A stretch of DNA of 64,000 bases from Streptomyces aureocirculatus (lineage in GTDB: Bacteria > Actinomycetota > Actinomycetes > Streptomycetales > Streptomycetaceae): contig NZ_JOAP01000022.1 in assembly GCF_000720475.1 (NCBI RefSeq), positions 180,668 through 244,667 of the forward strand, given 5' to 3'. Below the pieces are notes generated by a model, which searched no databases, was not told the DNA's origin, and worked only from the letters and a program-made list of their open reading frames with translations. The translations under genes were made by a program, and so were the position numbers. Of the stretch, positions 8,700 through 17,573 are shown piece by piece (position 1 is the first letter of the stretch; each line of letters begins with the position of its first letter).

Positions 8700-9140
8700 T
8701 TACCGGGGCTCGGGCTCGAAGGCCCGGGCGACGGCGAGGCTGTCCTCGTAGACGTGGTGACGGGTGATCAGGCCGTCCTCGACGGTCAGGTGCAGGGCGA
8801 ACCGTGCGCAGTAGGCGCGCCCGGTCGGCCGGGCCGTCTGGCGGATCTCGCCGAGTACGACCGCGTCGTTGCCGTCGATGAGGATGCGCTCGACCTCGGT
8901 CGCCGCCTGCTGCGGGATGTGGTGCTCGGCCAGCTCACGGTAGTGGGCGGCCGCGTCCGCGCGGGTGGATCGGTGCCGGATCCAGGGCGTGGCCTCGGAG
9001 TGGTGCTCGGACTGCGGCCAGTCCAGTTTCCAGTCGCCCCGCGCGTACAGCGCGCTGATGTGCTCGGGGTCGCCCTCGCTGATCCGGCGCAGCAGTTCCT
9101 CGACCACGGTGCGCGTGCGGGCGGCTGCGGCTTCAGACAT
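8700..9140 (-). CDS. SnoaL/NTF2-like protein
   Basis: This small alpha+beta barrel protein (146 residues) has the typical N-terminal helix with VVEELLRRISEGDPEHISALY and the strands RILIDGNDAVVLGEI and YCARFALHLTVEDGLI. Members are enzymes or ligand-binding proteins of diverse roles. The second of two adjacent ATGs (9140) is chosen, because the upstream one directly abuts the GGGGGAG ribosome binding site. Confidence 0.8.
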   Translation of the reverse strand: MSEAAAARTRTVVEELLRRISEGDPEHISALYARGDWKLDWPQSEHHSEATPWIRHRSTRADAAAHYRELAEHHIPQQAATEVERILIDGNDAVVLGEIRQTARPTGRAYCARFALHLTVEDGLITRHHVYEDSLAVARAFEPEPR

Positions 9141-9306
9141 GGCGGACATCTCCCCCTTCGGTGGCTCCGCGCCCCGTCGGCGTGGAGAGGACGCCGATCC
9201 TGCCGGGTGCGGGCGGGCCGGGGCGATTACCCGCGAGGTAAGGCACGCCCCGGCCCGCCGGGGGCACCCCGGGTGTCCCTCGGAGGGGAGGAAGGCCGGG
9301 CGGGGG

Positions 9307-9615
9307 TCAGCGGGCGGAGGGGGCGAAGGGGGTGGCCTGTTTCCCCTCGATCCTGACCCGGTAGGCCTCTTCCTCGCCGTCGGTGTCGATGAGGTGCACC
9401 AGCGTCCAGAAGTCGCCTTCCCGGCCGTCGTGCAGGCGCAGCCTCCCCTCCCCCGCCAGGAAGATCGCGTACGCGGTCGCGTCGTCCCGCGCGGTGAGGG
9501 TGGCGTGCCACGCCTGGTGGCCCTCGGGCGGGGTCAGGTCGGCCGCTGCCTGGTACTCGACGTCCTGGTACTCGACGTCGTCGGCGATCACGGTGATGAT
9601 CTCGTCGGTGCTCAT
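9307..9615 (-). CDS. Hypothetical protein, 102 residues
   Basis: The frame shows good codon bias from the ATG at 9615 and encodes a small, acidic, strand-rich protein (FLAGEGRLRLHDGREGDFW, VHLIDTDGEEEAYRV). The duplicated word YQDVEYQ near the start comes from a DNA direct repeat. No family is recognised. The long upstream continuation of this frame is a shadow of the PepSY lipoprotein gene. Confidence 0.6.
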   Translation of the reverse strand: MSTDEIITVIADDVEYQDVEYQAAADLTPPEGHQAWHATLTARDDATAYAIFLAGEGRLRLHDGREGDFWTLVHLIDTDGEEEAYRVRIEGKQATPFAPSAR

Positions 9616-9704
9616 GAGGCCATGGTCGCCCGCGGGCCGGGGGTCCACCACTTCCGCGCCGCGGCGGCGCCGCCACGGCCGCCGCGGGCATCCCAGCGCG
9701 CTGC

Positions 9705-10400
9705 TCAGTCGCGGTCGACGTGCTCCCTGACGATCTTGCGGCTGACCGCGTCGATGTCGTAGGTCGTCTTGTTCCAGTCCTTGGTCGTCACGACGTCGAC
9801 GGACCACACCAGCGTGCCCGCCTTGTCGGAGTCCTCCAGTTCCACGGAGGTGACGGTGCCCTTGGTCTTGTCGGTGGCGGTCTGCGCGGCCTGCTGGGCG
9901 CTCACCTTGGCCTTGCCGAGCCGGTCCGCGAGCTCGCGCTTGTCGTCGGCGTCCTCGTCGGACTTGGCGCGCGCCTTGTCCGCCTTGCCGGTGACCGCGT
10001 CGACGTCGACGGTGTGGGCGGCGCCGTCGGCCGTGGCCACCTCGGTCTCCCACACGGGCTTGTCCGGCGTGCCCTTGAGCTCGACCGAGACCGGCTTGGA
10101 CTTGTCCACCGCCGCCACCGCGGCGTCCAGGGCCTTGTCGTAGCCGACCTTGGCCTTGGGGACGAGTTCCTTGCGCTCGGCCTGGTCCTCGGTGAGGGTG
10201 GCGCCGCTCGCGGTCGTCGGCGCCGAGGTCGGGGCCTTGGAGGTCCCGGCCGCGCCGGTCTTCGCGCCGTCGTCGCCGTCGTCGTTGCCGCAGCCCGTGA
10301 GCAGCGCCGCCGCGACGGCGGCCGCACACACCAGACCGGCGCCCCGCGGGGCCATCTGCCGCCGGTGTCCGGGAGCGCAACCATTCCTTTTAGTGATCAT
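9705..10400 (-). CDS. PepSY-domain lipoprotein
   Basis: The protein has 231 residues. A signal sequence with lipobox LLTGC near residue 37 predicts a membrane-anchored extracytoplasmic lipoprotein. Two PepSY-like repeats follow: KPVSVELKGTPDKPVWE...HTVDVDAVTGK and GTVTSVELEDSDKAGTLVW...YDIDAVSRK. PepSY domains are thought to inhibit or modulate peptidases. The start at 10400 is uncertain because no ribosome binding site is clear; a shorter version is possible. Confidence 0.82.
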   Translation of the reverse strand: MITKRNGCAPGHRRQMAPRGAGLVCAAAVAAALLTGCGNDDGDDGAKTGAAGTSKAPTSAPTTASGATLTEDQAERKELVPKAKVGYDKALDAAVAAVDKSKPVSVELKGTPDKPVWETEVATADGAAHTVDVDAVTGKADKARAKSDEDADDKRELADRLGKAKVSAQQAAQTATDKTKGTVTSVELEDSDKAGTLVWSVDVVTTKDWNKTTYDIDAVSRKIVREHVDRD

Positions 10401-10502
10401 ATGGGCACGTTAAGGGAGATACCGGTGCGGCGCATGGACAGAGGGCGGCGAGGGCGACGGACTGTCCGCACGCCGTGTCCGCGCGGCGAGCTGCCCGGGG
10501 TC

Positions 10503-11228
10503 TCAGGCCAGGGCGGCGACTCCGATGCCCAGGGCGATGAACAGCCAGCCGGTGGTCAGCTCCCAGCGGTGGCGGGCCCCGGGCCGGGCGAGCAGGGCCC
10601 GCAGCCGTGCGGCGGCGCCGACGAGGGCGAACCAGTAGAGGACGCCGATGAGGACGTCCAGGGTGCCCAGGAGAAAGATCCGCCGGGTCGGTGAGCCGCC
10701 GCCCTGGACGAACTGCGGCAGGACGCTGAGGAAGAACAGGGCCGCTTTGGGGTTGAGTACGTTGGTGAGCAGGCCCTGGGTGAAGGCGGAGCGGCGGTGG
10801 TCCGTGCCCGCCGTACCGGCCGTACCGGCAGGTTCCAGATCCGGGTCCGGGTCCGGGTCCGGGTCCGGGTCCGGGTCCGGGCAGGGTCCGTGCGGTTGGG
10901 GGCGCTCGGCCCCCTGGGGGTGCTGCTGCGCCCGTCGGCGGGCGGTGCGCCGGGCCGTGCGTACCGCCCGTACGCCCAGGAACACCAGGTAGGCCGCCCC
11001 GAGCAGTTTGACCGCCGCGTACACCGGCGGGGAGTGGGCGGCGATCGCTGAGAGGCCGACGGCGGCGGCGAGCATGTGCACGCACAGCCCGGTCTGCGCG
11101 CCCAGCGCCGCCGACCGCCCCTTGGCGGGATCCTCGGCCGCCGCTCTCACCACCACCAGGAAGTCCGGGCCGGGGACCAGATAGGCCACCAGCACCACGC
11201 CGAGGAAACCGAGAAGGTCGACCGACAT
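10503..11228 (-). CDS. LysE-family amino acid exporter with (DP)n insert
   Basis: The 241-residue membrane protein starts with the LysE signature VAYLVPGPDFLVVV and contains GAQTGLCVHMLAAAVGLSA, FTQGLLTNVLNPKAALFFLSVLPQF (split here by motif) and several hydrophobic helices. It should export an amino acid or derivative. The cytoplasmic loop between helices 3 and 4 carries an unusual run of DP dipeptides encoded by a hexanucleotide repeat at about 10838-10882. The ATG at 11228 follows AAGGGAG. Confidence 0.85.
   Translation of the reverse strand: MSVDLLGFLGVVLVAYLVPGPDFLVVVRAAAEDPAKGRSAALGAQTGLCVHMLAAAVGLSAIAAHSPPVYAAVKLLGAAYLVFLGVRAVRTARRTARRRAQQHPQGAERPQPHGPCPDPDPDPDPDPDPDLEPAGTAGTAGTDHRRSAFTQGLLTNVLNPKAALFFLSVLPQFVQGGGSPTRRIFLLGTLDVLIGVLYWFALVGAAARLRALLARPGARHRWELTTGWLFIALGIGVAALA
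10838..10882. repeat. Hexanucleotide tandem repeat (GGGTCC)n in the LysE gene
   Basis: Seven consecutive GGGTCC units (first GATCC) encode alternating Asp-Pro in a cytoplasmic loop of the exporter. The length is in frame, so expansion or contraction would be tolerated. Confidence 0.85.
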
Positions 11229-11334
11229 CCGTGCTCCCTTGCTCCGCCCTGGCCATGATCCGTCCTGGCCATGGAAGTGGAGTACCCGCCGACGCCGCGG
11301 GCAGGCAGTTGGACTCGGGAACGGCAGCGGCGGC

Positions 11335-11763
11335 TCAGCCCTTGCTGGTGAGGGTGACGTGCTGGCGCTGGGCGGCGTGGAAGTGGGGCAGCGGCAGGCC
11401 GCCGGCGGAGCGCAGTTCCATCAGGATGACCTCCACCCACGCCCTGCCGGGAGTCACCGAACCCGGCGTGAGCTTGCCGGAGTTCTGCCAGCGGCGCTCG
11501 GCGCCGTCGCACACCGCGCGGCTGCCGTTCAGGGACTGCTTGATGCGGGGGTCGCGCTGGCTGACCGAGGCGGCGACGAACACCGGCCCGGTGGCGTTGG
11601 TGCACCGGTAGGTGCCGGACAGGGTGACGGTGCTGTTCTTGGAGATCGTGCCGGCGGGGTCGGCGGTGACCCTCTCACCGACACCGGCGGTGGCCGGAAC
11701 GGCCGGGACACACAGCACGGCCGCCGTGCAGAGCGCGGCACCGAGGACGGGGCGTACGGGCAT
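11335..11763 (-). CDS. Secreted DUF6299-like protein
   Basis: The 142-residue protein has a clear Sec signal peptide (MPVRPVLGAALCTAAVLCVP, cleavage near ATAG) and a beta-rich mature part with two Cys that could form a disulfide. The segment DPAGTISKNSTVTLSGTYRC matches the DUF6299 pattern of Streptomyces secreted proteins. GGAGG precedes the ATG at 11763. Function unknown. Confidence 0.78.
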   Translation of the reverse strand: MPVRPVLGAALCTAAVLCVPAVPATAGVGERVTADPAGTISKNSTVTLSGTYRCTNATGPVFVAASVSQRDPRIKQSLNGSRAVCDGAERRWQNSGKLTPGSVTPGRAWVEVILMELRSAGGLPLPHFHAAQRQHVTLTSKG

Positions 11764-11953
11764 GGAATGCCTCCCAGTTCATTTCGGGCGGGTGGCTTCC
11801 ACTGATATGGCAGGGTGCTGCGGGAGGGCGCGACCGTCACCCCATCTGCGGCGCGTCATCCCTCCGCATGGACAGGTGCCCGCAATCGGCGTTCAGGCCT
11901 GAAGGCGAGGCGGCCAGGTGCGGGCTGCCGCCGTGGACCGGCTGCCCGCTGCT

Positions 11954-12640
11954 TCAGCCGACGTCGTCGGGCTCGATCGGAGATCCCTGTTCGGCGTGGA
12001 GGCGGGATTCCAGGTCGGTGGCCCACTGAAGGGCCCAGGCACGCAGCTCCTGGATCTGTCCCTCGTCCAGCCCGTAGTCAGCAAAGTTCTCGTCGTCCCA
12101 CCATTCGGCGCCGACGAGACGGTCTCGGAGATCACCGAGGTTGAACTCGACGCGTGCGTGGCGCCGACCCAGGACTTCCAGGTCGGCGGTTGTGCGGTGC
12201 TGGGAGGCTGCATGGACGTCGATGAGGTCGCGGACCGCGCCGCGGTCGGCCATAGCGCGGACCTTGGTGCCGATGACGTCGTCGAAGGCGAGGACCGGGC
12301 CGTGCTCGGTGGTGGTGGGCGGGGACCAGAACGCCTCTTTGAGCACGTCGACCTCGCATTCCTCGCCGGTGGCCGTTTCGAGGACTACGAGCCGGCCGGA
12401 AAGCGGGTCGGTAGCGATCTGCCGCACGCCCCAGCCTCGTGTCATGAGGCCTTCGCTGAGCGTACGGATGATCTCGTCCATGGGGGCGGGGTTCTCGGTG
12501 GCCACGTCGAGATCCTGGCTGAGGCGGTTGATCAGACCATGAGCCTGGACGGCATAGCCGCCGGTGATGACCAGGGGGTAGGGCGTGCCGATGGCGAGAA
12601 CATCGGCCAGAAGCCGGCGGTGCAGGTCGCTCAGGTTCAT
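11954..12640 (-). CDS. AbiEii-like nucleotidyltransferase
   Basis: The 228-residue protein belongs to the nucleotidyltransferase-fold AbiEii/DUF1814 group: YPLVITGGYAVQAHGL gives the GG-type motif, SQDLDVAT the metal-binding DxD, and VDVLKEAFW the third acidic site. Such proteins are toxins in type IV-like abortive-infection pairs, or stand-alone nucleotidyltransferases. It overlaps the upstream 121-residue gene by four bases (ATGA), which indicates translational coupling. Whether the pair is a true toxin-antitoxin system cannot be seen. Confidence 0.72.
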   Translation of the reverse strand: MNLSDLHRRLLADVLAIGTPYPLVITGGYAVQAHGLINRLSQDLDVATENPAPMDEIIRTLSEGLMTRGWGVRQIATDPLSGRLVVLETATGEECEVDVLKEAFWSPPTTTEHGPVLAFDDVIGTKVRAMADRGAVRDLIDVHAASQHRTTADLEVLGRRHARVEFNLGDLRDRLVGAEWWDDENFADYGLDEGQIQELRAWALQWATDLESRLHAEQGSPIEPDDVG

Positions 12641-13002
12641 GCGGCAGTTGGCCCGGCAGCAACCAGCACCGGGAAGGCGTCTTCCCACACCTCGCGGATC
12701 GAGCGGCTGATCAGGGTGCGCAGCACCGGCCACTGCCGCAGCAGCAGATCGTGGTTGAGGAAGCTGATCAGATCCTCACGCTGCCCTTCGGCCAGAACGG
12801 TGCGGTACAGGCCCATCCTGGCGCGGGGACGGTCCACGTCGAAGGAGCGCCGGCCGGACCAGGCCACGTGCAGCGGCAGATCGACGGTGCCGTGCGCGGG
12901 ACCCGTCAGGTCTTCCAGGCGCACGGGCAGGCGCTTGGTGTACCGCTCGCGCAGAACCTCGGCGGCGTTCGGTACCGGAGCAGTTGGAGGGGTGGTGGCC
13001 AT
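12637..13002 (-). CDS. Partner of the AbiEii-like gene, unknown
   Basis: A 121-residue protein with codon bias from the ATG at 13002, translationally coupled (ATGA) to the AbiEii-like gene downstream. It begins with a low-complexity TTPPTAPVP stretch and has segments FDVDRPRARMGLYRTVLAEGQREDL and FLNHDLLLRQWPVLR. No helix-turn-helix of the AbiEi type is obvious. Its position is that of an antitoxin or accessory subunit, which is inference. Confidence 0.6.
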   Translation of the reverse strand: MATTPPTAPVPNAAEVLRERYTKRLPVRLEDLTGPAHGTVDLPLHVAWSGRRSFDVDRPRARMGLYRTVLAEGQREDLISFLNHDLLLRQWPVLRTLISRSIREVWEDAFPVLVAAGPTAA

Positions 13003-13079
13003 GGCACCAATTATTGCTTGCCGGGCCGAGCCAGTCACGGCCTCCACAAATGTCCCAGGGCCCGGCCGGGCGGGGTGGC

Positions 13080-14264
13080 TCAGCCTGTTGCTGTCTTGCG
13101 GTAGGGGCGGAAGAAGGTGCGCAGTTCCTGGGCGTACAGTTCGGGTTCCTCGAAGGCGGCGAAGTGGCCGCCGTGCTCGGGTTCGCTGAAGTGGACGAGG
13201 TTGGTCATGCGCTCCAGCCAGGCCCGGGGCGGGCGGACGATGTCGCCGCGGAACAGGGAGAATCCCGAGGGCACCTCGACGCGGCGGGTGAGCTGCTCGG
13301 GCGCGATCGCGGCGTTCGCGCGGTACATGCGCATCGAGGAGCCGATCGTCGACGTGAGCCAGTAGATCATCACGTTGGTGAGGATCTCGTCCTTGGTGTA
13401 GCCGCGTTCGATGTCGCCGCCGCAGTCGCTCCAGGACTGCATCTTCTCCACGATCCACGCCGCCAGGCCCGCGGGTGAGTCGGTGAGCCCGGTGGCGGCG
13501 GTCTGGGGTTTGGTGCGGTGCACGGCGGCGTAGGCGCCTTCCTGCGCGCTCCAGGCGGTGACCTCGTCGAACCAGGCGCGCTCTTCGGGCGAGAGCTCGG
13601 CGCGGTCACCGGCGAAGTAGGGCAGGCCGCCGTCGGTGCGGTGGACGGCCACCACCCGCTCGGGGTGGTCAAGGGCGAGGTAGCGGCTCACATGGCTGCC
13701 GATGTCCCCGCCCGCCGCGCCGAACTTCTCGTAGCCCAGGGCGCTCATGAGCTGGGCCCACAGGCCGGCGACGGCGATGGAGTCGGGTGCGGGGCCGGTG
13801 GGGCGGTCGGAGTAGCCGAAGCCCGGCACGTCGGGCACGACCACGTCGAAGGCGTCGGCGGGGTCCGCGCCGTGCGCGCCGGGGTCGGTGAGCAGCGGGA
13901 TGACCTTGGAGTAGCGCCAGAAGGAGTCGGGCCAGCCGTGGGTGAGGACCAGCGGCAGCACGGGCCCGGTGGGGGCGACGGCGCGGGCGTGCACGAAGTG
14001 GATTCCCGCGCCGCCCAGTTGGGTGCGGAAGCGGGGCAGGCGGCCAAGGGCCGCCTCCTGCGCCCGCCAGTCGAAGCCGTCCGCCCAGTAGGCGAGCAGT
14101 TCCTTCAGGTAGGCGGTGTCGGTGCCCATCGTCCAGCCGGCGTCCTCGGGCACGTCCGGCCAGCGGGTCGCGCGCAGCCGCGCGCGCAGGTCCTCCAGCT
14201 CCGCGGGCTTGGCCTGCGGGGTGAACGGCTCCAGGTGAGACGGTGCGTCCGGCATGGCAGGCAT
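13080..14264 (-). CDS. Epoxide hydrolase (EHN-type alpha/beta hydrolase)
   Basis: The 394-residue protein fits microsomal-type bacterial epoxide hydrolases. An N-terminal EHN domain (FTPQAKPAELEDLRARLRATRWP) precedes the alpha/beta core with oxyanion motif HGWPDSFWRY and nucleophile motif GGDIGS (Asp). The C-terminal EHGGHFAAFEEPE supplies the His. It opens epoxides to diols. It is the last ordinary-looking gene before the first tRNA-like element. It could belong to the cluster (tailoring a P450-made epoxide) or be a resident enzyme; the sequence does not decide. Confidence 0.88.
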   Translation of the reverse strand: MPAMPDAPSHLEPFTPQAKPAELEDLRARLRATRWPDVPEDAGWTMGTDTAYLKELLAYWADGFDWRAQEAALGRLPRFRTQLGGAGIHFVHARAVAPTGPVLPLVLTHGWPDSFWRYSKVIPLLTDPGAHGADPADAFDVVVPDVPGFGYSDRPTGPAPDSIAVAGLWAQLMSALGYEKFGAAGGDIGSHVSRYLALDHPERVVAVHRTDGGLPYFAGDRAELSPEERAWFDEVTAWSAQEGAYAAVHRTKPQTAATGLTDSPAGLAAWIVEKMQSWSDCGGDIERGYTKDEILTNVMIYWLTSTIGSSMRMYRANAAIAPEQLTRRVEVPSGFSLFRGDIVRPPRAWLERMTNLVHFSEPEHGGHFAAFEEPELYAQELRTFFRPYRKTATG

Positions 14265-14335
14265 GCTAGCGCGGTGGCGCCCGGCCGGCCTGTGCCGGGG
14301 GTGCGGCTCCGCCAGGGCGAAGGGGCGCGGGGGTG

Positions 14336-14377
14336 TCAGGGCGGTGTCAGCGCCGGGTCAGGGGCCCGGTGCAGACT
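14336..14377 (+). promoter_or_regulatory. SARP-type triple operator and promoter of tRNA-like gene 1
   Basis: TCAGG (14336), TCAGC (14347) and TCAGG (14358) are three direct repeats with exact 11-bp periodicity, one helical turn apart. A -10-like CAGACT starts 9 bp after the last repeat, at 14372. This is the geometry of SARP activator sites. The same word and spacing precede the second tRNA-like gene and several biosynthetic genes. Confidence 0.7.
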
Positions 14378-14416
14378 CTTACCTGTGACCGGGAGACGAA
14401 AAGCCCCCGGGAGCTG

Positions 14417-14505
<89 letters not shown>

Positions 14506-14615
14506 GCCACCGCCCCTGCCCGGCGGCGCCCTCCGGGAGCCGGGCCGGGCCAAGGCACAGGCGTACAGCCCGAGTTGAGCGGCTCCTGAGCCGTGCACCT
14601 CACTAAAGTCGAGGG

Positions 14616-14652
14616 CGGCCCGTCCACCGTGTTGCGGTGGGGCGGGCCGTTT
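14616..14652 (+). terminator. Probable terminator downstream of tRNA-like gene 1
   Basis: CGGCCCG-t-CCACCG pairs with CGGTGG-ggc-GGGCCG and is followed by TTTCG. It lies 110 bp after the tRNA-like gene and before the convergent P450 gene, making the tRNA-like transcript monocistronic. Confidence 0.6.
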
Positions 14653-14737
14653 CGCCTGCGCCGCCGCATCCGGTGTGCGCCGCCCCCGCGCAGGCGGTGG
14701 CGCCCGGCCTTCCGGGAGCCACCGGCCCGGCGGGGCC

Positions 14738-15949
14738 TCACCAGCGTACGGGCAGCTCGCGTACGCCTCTGATGAGCATGCCGGGCAGCCAGTGAAGGCC
14801 GTCCGGGTCGGTGTCGGCGGCGATGCCGGGGCAGCGGGTGAGCAGGGAGCGCAGGGCGATGCGGCCCTCCAGGCGGGCCAGCGGTGCGCCCAGGCAGTAG
14901 TGCAGGCCGTGGCCGAAGGCGATGTGGCCGCGGGTGTCGCGGCGGATGTCGAAGCGGTCCGGGGCCGGGAAGTGCGTTTCGTCGCGGCTCGCGTCGCTCA
15001 GGACGATGCGTACGGTGGAACCGGCCGGGATCAGTACGCCGCCCAGCTCGATGTCGGTGAGGGCCAGGCGTTCGGGGGCGCTCTCCACCGGGCCCTCGTA
15101 GCGCAGCATTTCCTCCACCGCTCCCTCGACCAGGCTCAGGTCGGCGCGCAGCAGGTCCAGTTGGCCGGGGTGGGCGAACAGGGCGCGCAGGCCGTTGCTG
15201 ATCTGGTTGACCACGGTCTCGTGGCCGGCGATGAGCAGCAGGCTGCACATGCCGGTCAGTTCGTCGGGTGCGAGGCGGTCGCCGTCCTCGTCGAAGGTGT
15301 GGATCAGTGCGCTGAGCCAGTCCTCGCCGGGTTCGGCGCGCTTGTCCTGGACCAGGCGGGGCAGGTAGGCGGCCTGTTCGGCGTAGGCGGCGCTCTGGGC
15401 GCCGGGGCTGGTGGGGGCGAGGATCTCGTTGGACCAGCGGCGGAAGGCGGCGCGGTCCAGTTCGGGTACGCCGAGCAGTTCGCAGATGACGGTGATGGCC
15501 AGGGGGAAGGCGAAGGCGGCAACGAAGTCGGCGCTGCGGGCACCGTTCGCCGTCATCTCCTCCAGGAGGGTGTCGGTGATCTGCTGCACGCGCGGGGCCA
15601 GGGCCTGGATGCGGCGGGGGGTGAACTCCCGGGACACCAGGCGGCGCAGGCGGGTGTGGTCGGGCGGGTCGGCCATCGACATATGGGCCAGGCTCGGGTC
15701 GTCGGGGGCGACGCTGATGATCTGCTCAAGGCGGCCCTGGCCGCGCCAGTCCCGGCTGAGCCGGGCGTCGGTGTAGGCGGCACGGCAGGCCTGAAGGCCA
15801 AGGACGAGGTAGACCTCGGGGCCCTGTGGGGTGCGGACGCGGTGGACGGGGCCCTTGGCGCGCAGGGCGGCGTAGACGGGGTGGGGGTCGCGGACGAAGT
15901 CGGGGCTGAGCTGCAACAGGTCGGTGGTGGTGGCGGTGCCGGCGCGCAT
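14738..15949 (-). CDS. Cytochrome P450
   Basis: A 403-residue soluble bacterial P450. The I-helix oxygen-binding motif reads LLIAGHETVV, the K-helix ExxR is EEMLRYEGPVE, and the heme loop FGHGLHYCLG places the ligand at about Cys352. The ATG at 15949 is used; the open frame upstream runs through a 17-bp tandem repeat and is not coding. It needs ferredoxin partners, none of which are in the window. Probably a tailoring oxygenase of the azoxy cluster, because it lies between the two tRNA-like genes. Confidence 0.9.
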   Translation of the reverse strand: MRAGTATTTDLLQLSPDFVRDPHPVYAALRAKGPVHRVRTPQGPEVYLVLGLQACRAAYTDARLSRDWRGQGRLEQIISVAPDDPSLAHMSMADPPDHTRLRRLVSREFTPRRIQALAPRVQQITDTLLEEMTANGARSADFVAAFAFPLAITVICELLGVPELDRAAFRRWSNEILAPTSPGAQSAAYAEQAAYLPRLVQDKRAEPGEDWLSALIHTFDEDGDRLAPDELTGMCSLLLIAGHETVVNQISNGLRALFAHPGQLDLLRADLSLVEGAVEEMLRYEGPVESAPERLALTDIELGGVLIPAGSTVRIVLSDASRDETHFPAPDRFDIRRDTRGHIAFGHGLHYCLGAPLARLEGRIALRSLLTRCPGIAADTDPDGLHWLPGMLIRGVRELPVRW

Positions 15950-16014
15950 GCGTGGGGGTCCCTTTCGCCTGGGTGTCCGGCCTCGTACCCGGCCGGATGG
16001 GGTGGTGCCCGGTG

Positions 16015-16148
16015 CTCGGTGGTACGCGGTGCTCGGTGGTACGCGGGGTTCGGTGGTACGCGGGGTTCGGTGGTACGCGGGGTTCGGTGGTGCCCGGTGC
16101 TCAGTGATGCGCGGGGTTCGGTGGTGCCCGGTGCTCAGTGATGCGCGG
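16015..16148. repeat. 17-bp tandem repeat array upstream of a P450 gene
   Basis: About eight copies of a 17-bp unit based on GGTTCGGTGGTACGCGG lie head to tail, with variants ending in gtgcccggtgctcagtgatgcgc toward the right. The unit is not a multiple of three. The array sits 66 bp upstream of the P450 start on the minus strand, so it could affect that promoter. The rest of the 15950-16324 gap holds a run of CTGCTAC-like triplets just beyond the end of the next P450 gene. Confidence 0.8.
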
Positions 16149-16324
16149 GCATGCGTGTGGCGCGGCACCGATGAGTCCGCCGCCGCACACGGCGGAGGGC
16201 ATCGGCGCCGCGCCACCCGCGGCCCCGAGCCGGGCGGCGGAGGCCCGCGCACCCCCTGACCGGGCGCGCGGACGTCCGCCGACTGCGGCTGTTACTCCTA
16301 CTGCTACTGCTCCTGCTACTCCTG

Positions 16325-17500
16325 TTACCAGGTGACCATGAGCCCCTCGATGCCGTAGACCAGGCTCTTCTGGCGGAAGGTCAGCTCGTCGATGTCGCCC
16401 GCCAGGCGCAGGCCGGGGTAGCGGTTGAAGAGGGCGGGGATGGCTATCTCGACCTCGCGGCGGGCCAGGGACGCGCCCGCGCACAGGTGGGTGCCGAACC
16501 CGAAGGCGACGTGCCGGTTCTCGCCGCGGTCCAGGTCGAAGCGCTCGGGGTCGGGGAAGGCCTTGTCGTCGTGGTTGGCGGAGGGGATGGCAAGGACCGC
16601 CAGGTCGCCGACGGACATCTGCACGCCGGAGAACTCCATGTCCTCGTCCACCACGCGCAGGATGTTGTCCTGGGAGACCGACCAGAACCGCAGCGACTCC
16701 TCGACGAAGGCGGTGATGCGCTCGGGCTCCTGGGCCAGCTTCACCCGGATGTCGGGGTTGGTCATCAGGGTGAGGGAGCTGAGTGTGATCTGGCTGGTGG
16801 TGGTCTCGAAGCCGGAGACGAGGATGAAGCGCACCATCGGCAAAAGGTCCTTGCGGTCCAGCTCGCCGGTCAGCACCCGGTCCACCAGCAGGCGGCTGAT
16901 CAGGTCGTCCTTGGGCTCGCGCTCCTTTTCCTCGATGAGCCGGGTGAGGTAGTCGTTCATGTCGCTGAAGGCGGCCCACGACTTGGTGGGGTCGTCCAGG
17001 CTCAGGCAGTCACGGCTCTGCTGGGCGAAGACGCGGTAGTCCTGCGGCGGCACGCCCAGGAGTTCGGCGATCACCTGGGTGGGCAGGGCGAGACAGAACT
17101 CGGAGTACAGGTCCAGCGGGCGCGGCAGTGTCTCCAGGCGGTCCAGGAGCTGCTCGACCAGGGCCTCGATACGCGGACGCCACTCCTTGATCCGCTTGGC
17201 GGTGAACTCCGTCATCATCATGTGCCGCAGCCGGCCGTGCTCGGGCTCGTCCTTGCGCCAGAAGGAGTTCAGGTCGTGGCCGGAGGGCAGTTCGGTGCGG
17301 GCTCGGCCCATCTTGTTGTCGTCCGAGCTGAAACGCGGGTCGTTCATGGCCTGGCGGACGTCGGCGTAGCTGGTGAGCAGCCAGGCCCAGCCACCGTCGG
17401 GCATGTCCACCTTGACCGGGCCCTGCTCGCGCAGTTCGGCGTACTGGGCGGGCGGGGCCATCGGGCACTGGCGGGCCATCGGATAGGCGGGGTTCGCCAT
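16325..17500 (-). CDS. Cytochrome P450
   Basis: A 391-residue P450 of the actinobacterial CYP105/107-like type. The I-helix reads FILVSGFETTTSQ, with Ser-Gly-Phe-Glu-Thr in place of the common AGxDT. The ExxR motif is VEESLRFW and the heme loop FGFGTHLCAG has the ligand at about Cys340. The ATG at 17500 is preferred to a GTG six bases upstream. A TCAGN-N6-TCAGN operator lies 58-73 bp before the start. It is a second oxidative tailoring enzyme; substrate unknown. Confidence 0.9.
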   Translation of the reverse strand: MANPAYPMARQCPMAPPAQYAELREQGPVKVDMPDGGWAWLLTSYADVRQAMNDPRFSSDDNKMGRARTELPSGHDLNSFWRKDEPEHGRLRHMMMTEFTAKRIKEWRPRIEALVEQLLDRLETLPRPLDLYSEFCLALPTQVIAELLGVPPQDYRVFAQQSRDCLSLDDPTKSWAAFSDMNDYLTRLIEEKEREPKDDLISRLLVDRVLTGELDRKDLLPMVRFILVSGFETTTSQITLSSLTLMTNPDIRVKLAQEPERITAFVEESLRFWSVSQDNILRVVDEDMEFSGVQMSVGDLAVLAIPSANHDDKAFPDPERFDLDRGENRHVAFGFGTHLCAGASLARREVEIAIPALFNRYPGLRLAGDIDELTFRQKSLVYGIEGLMVTW

Positions 17501-17557
17501 GATCACACGTCCTCGATACGTAGCAGGTCCTGGGGTGAGCCGACCCTACGAAGGGCC

Positions 17558-17573
17558 TCTGACGCAGGGCTGA
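17558..17573 (-). promoter_or_regulatory. SARP-type operator, TCAGC-N6-TCAGA
   Basis: On the minus strand TCAGC (17573-17569) and TCAGA (17562-17558) are spaced by 11 bp, 58-73 bp upstream of the P450 start. The 338-bp divergent gap also has TCAAG/CTTGA in inverted order at 17634-17648, facing the alpha/beta hydrolase gene. Confidence 0.5.
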
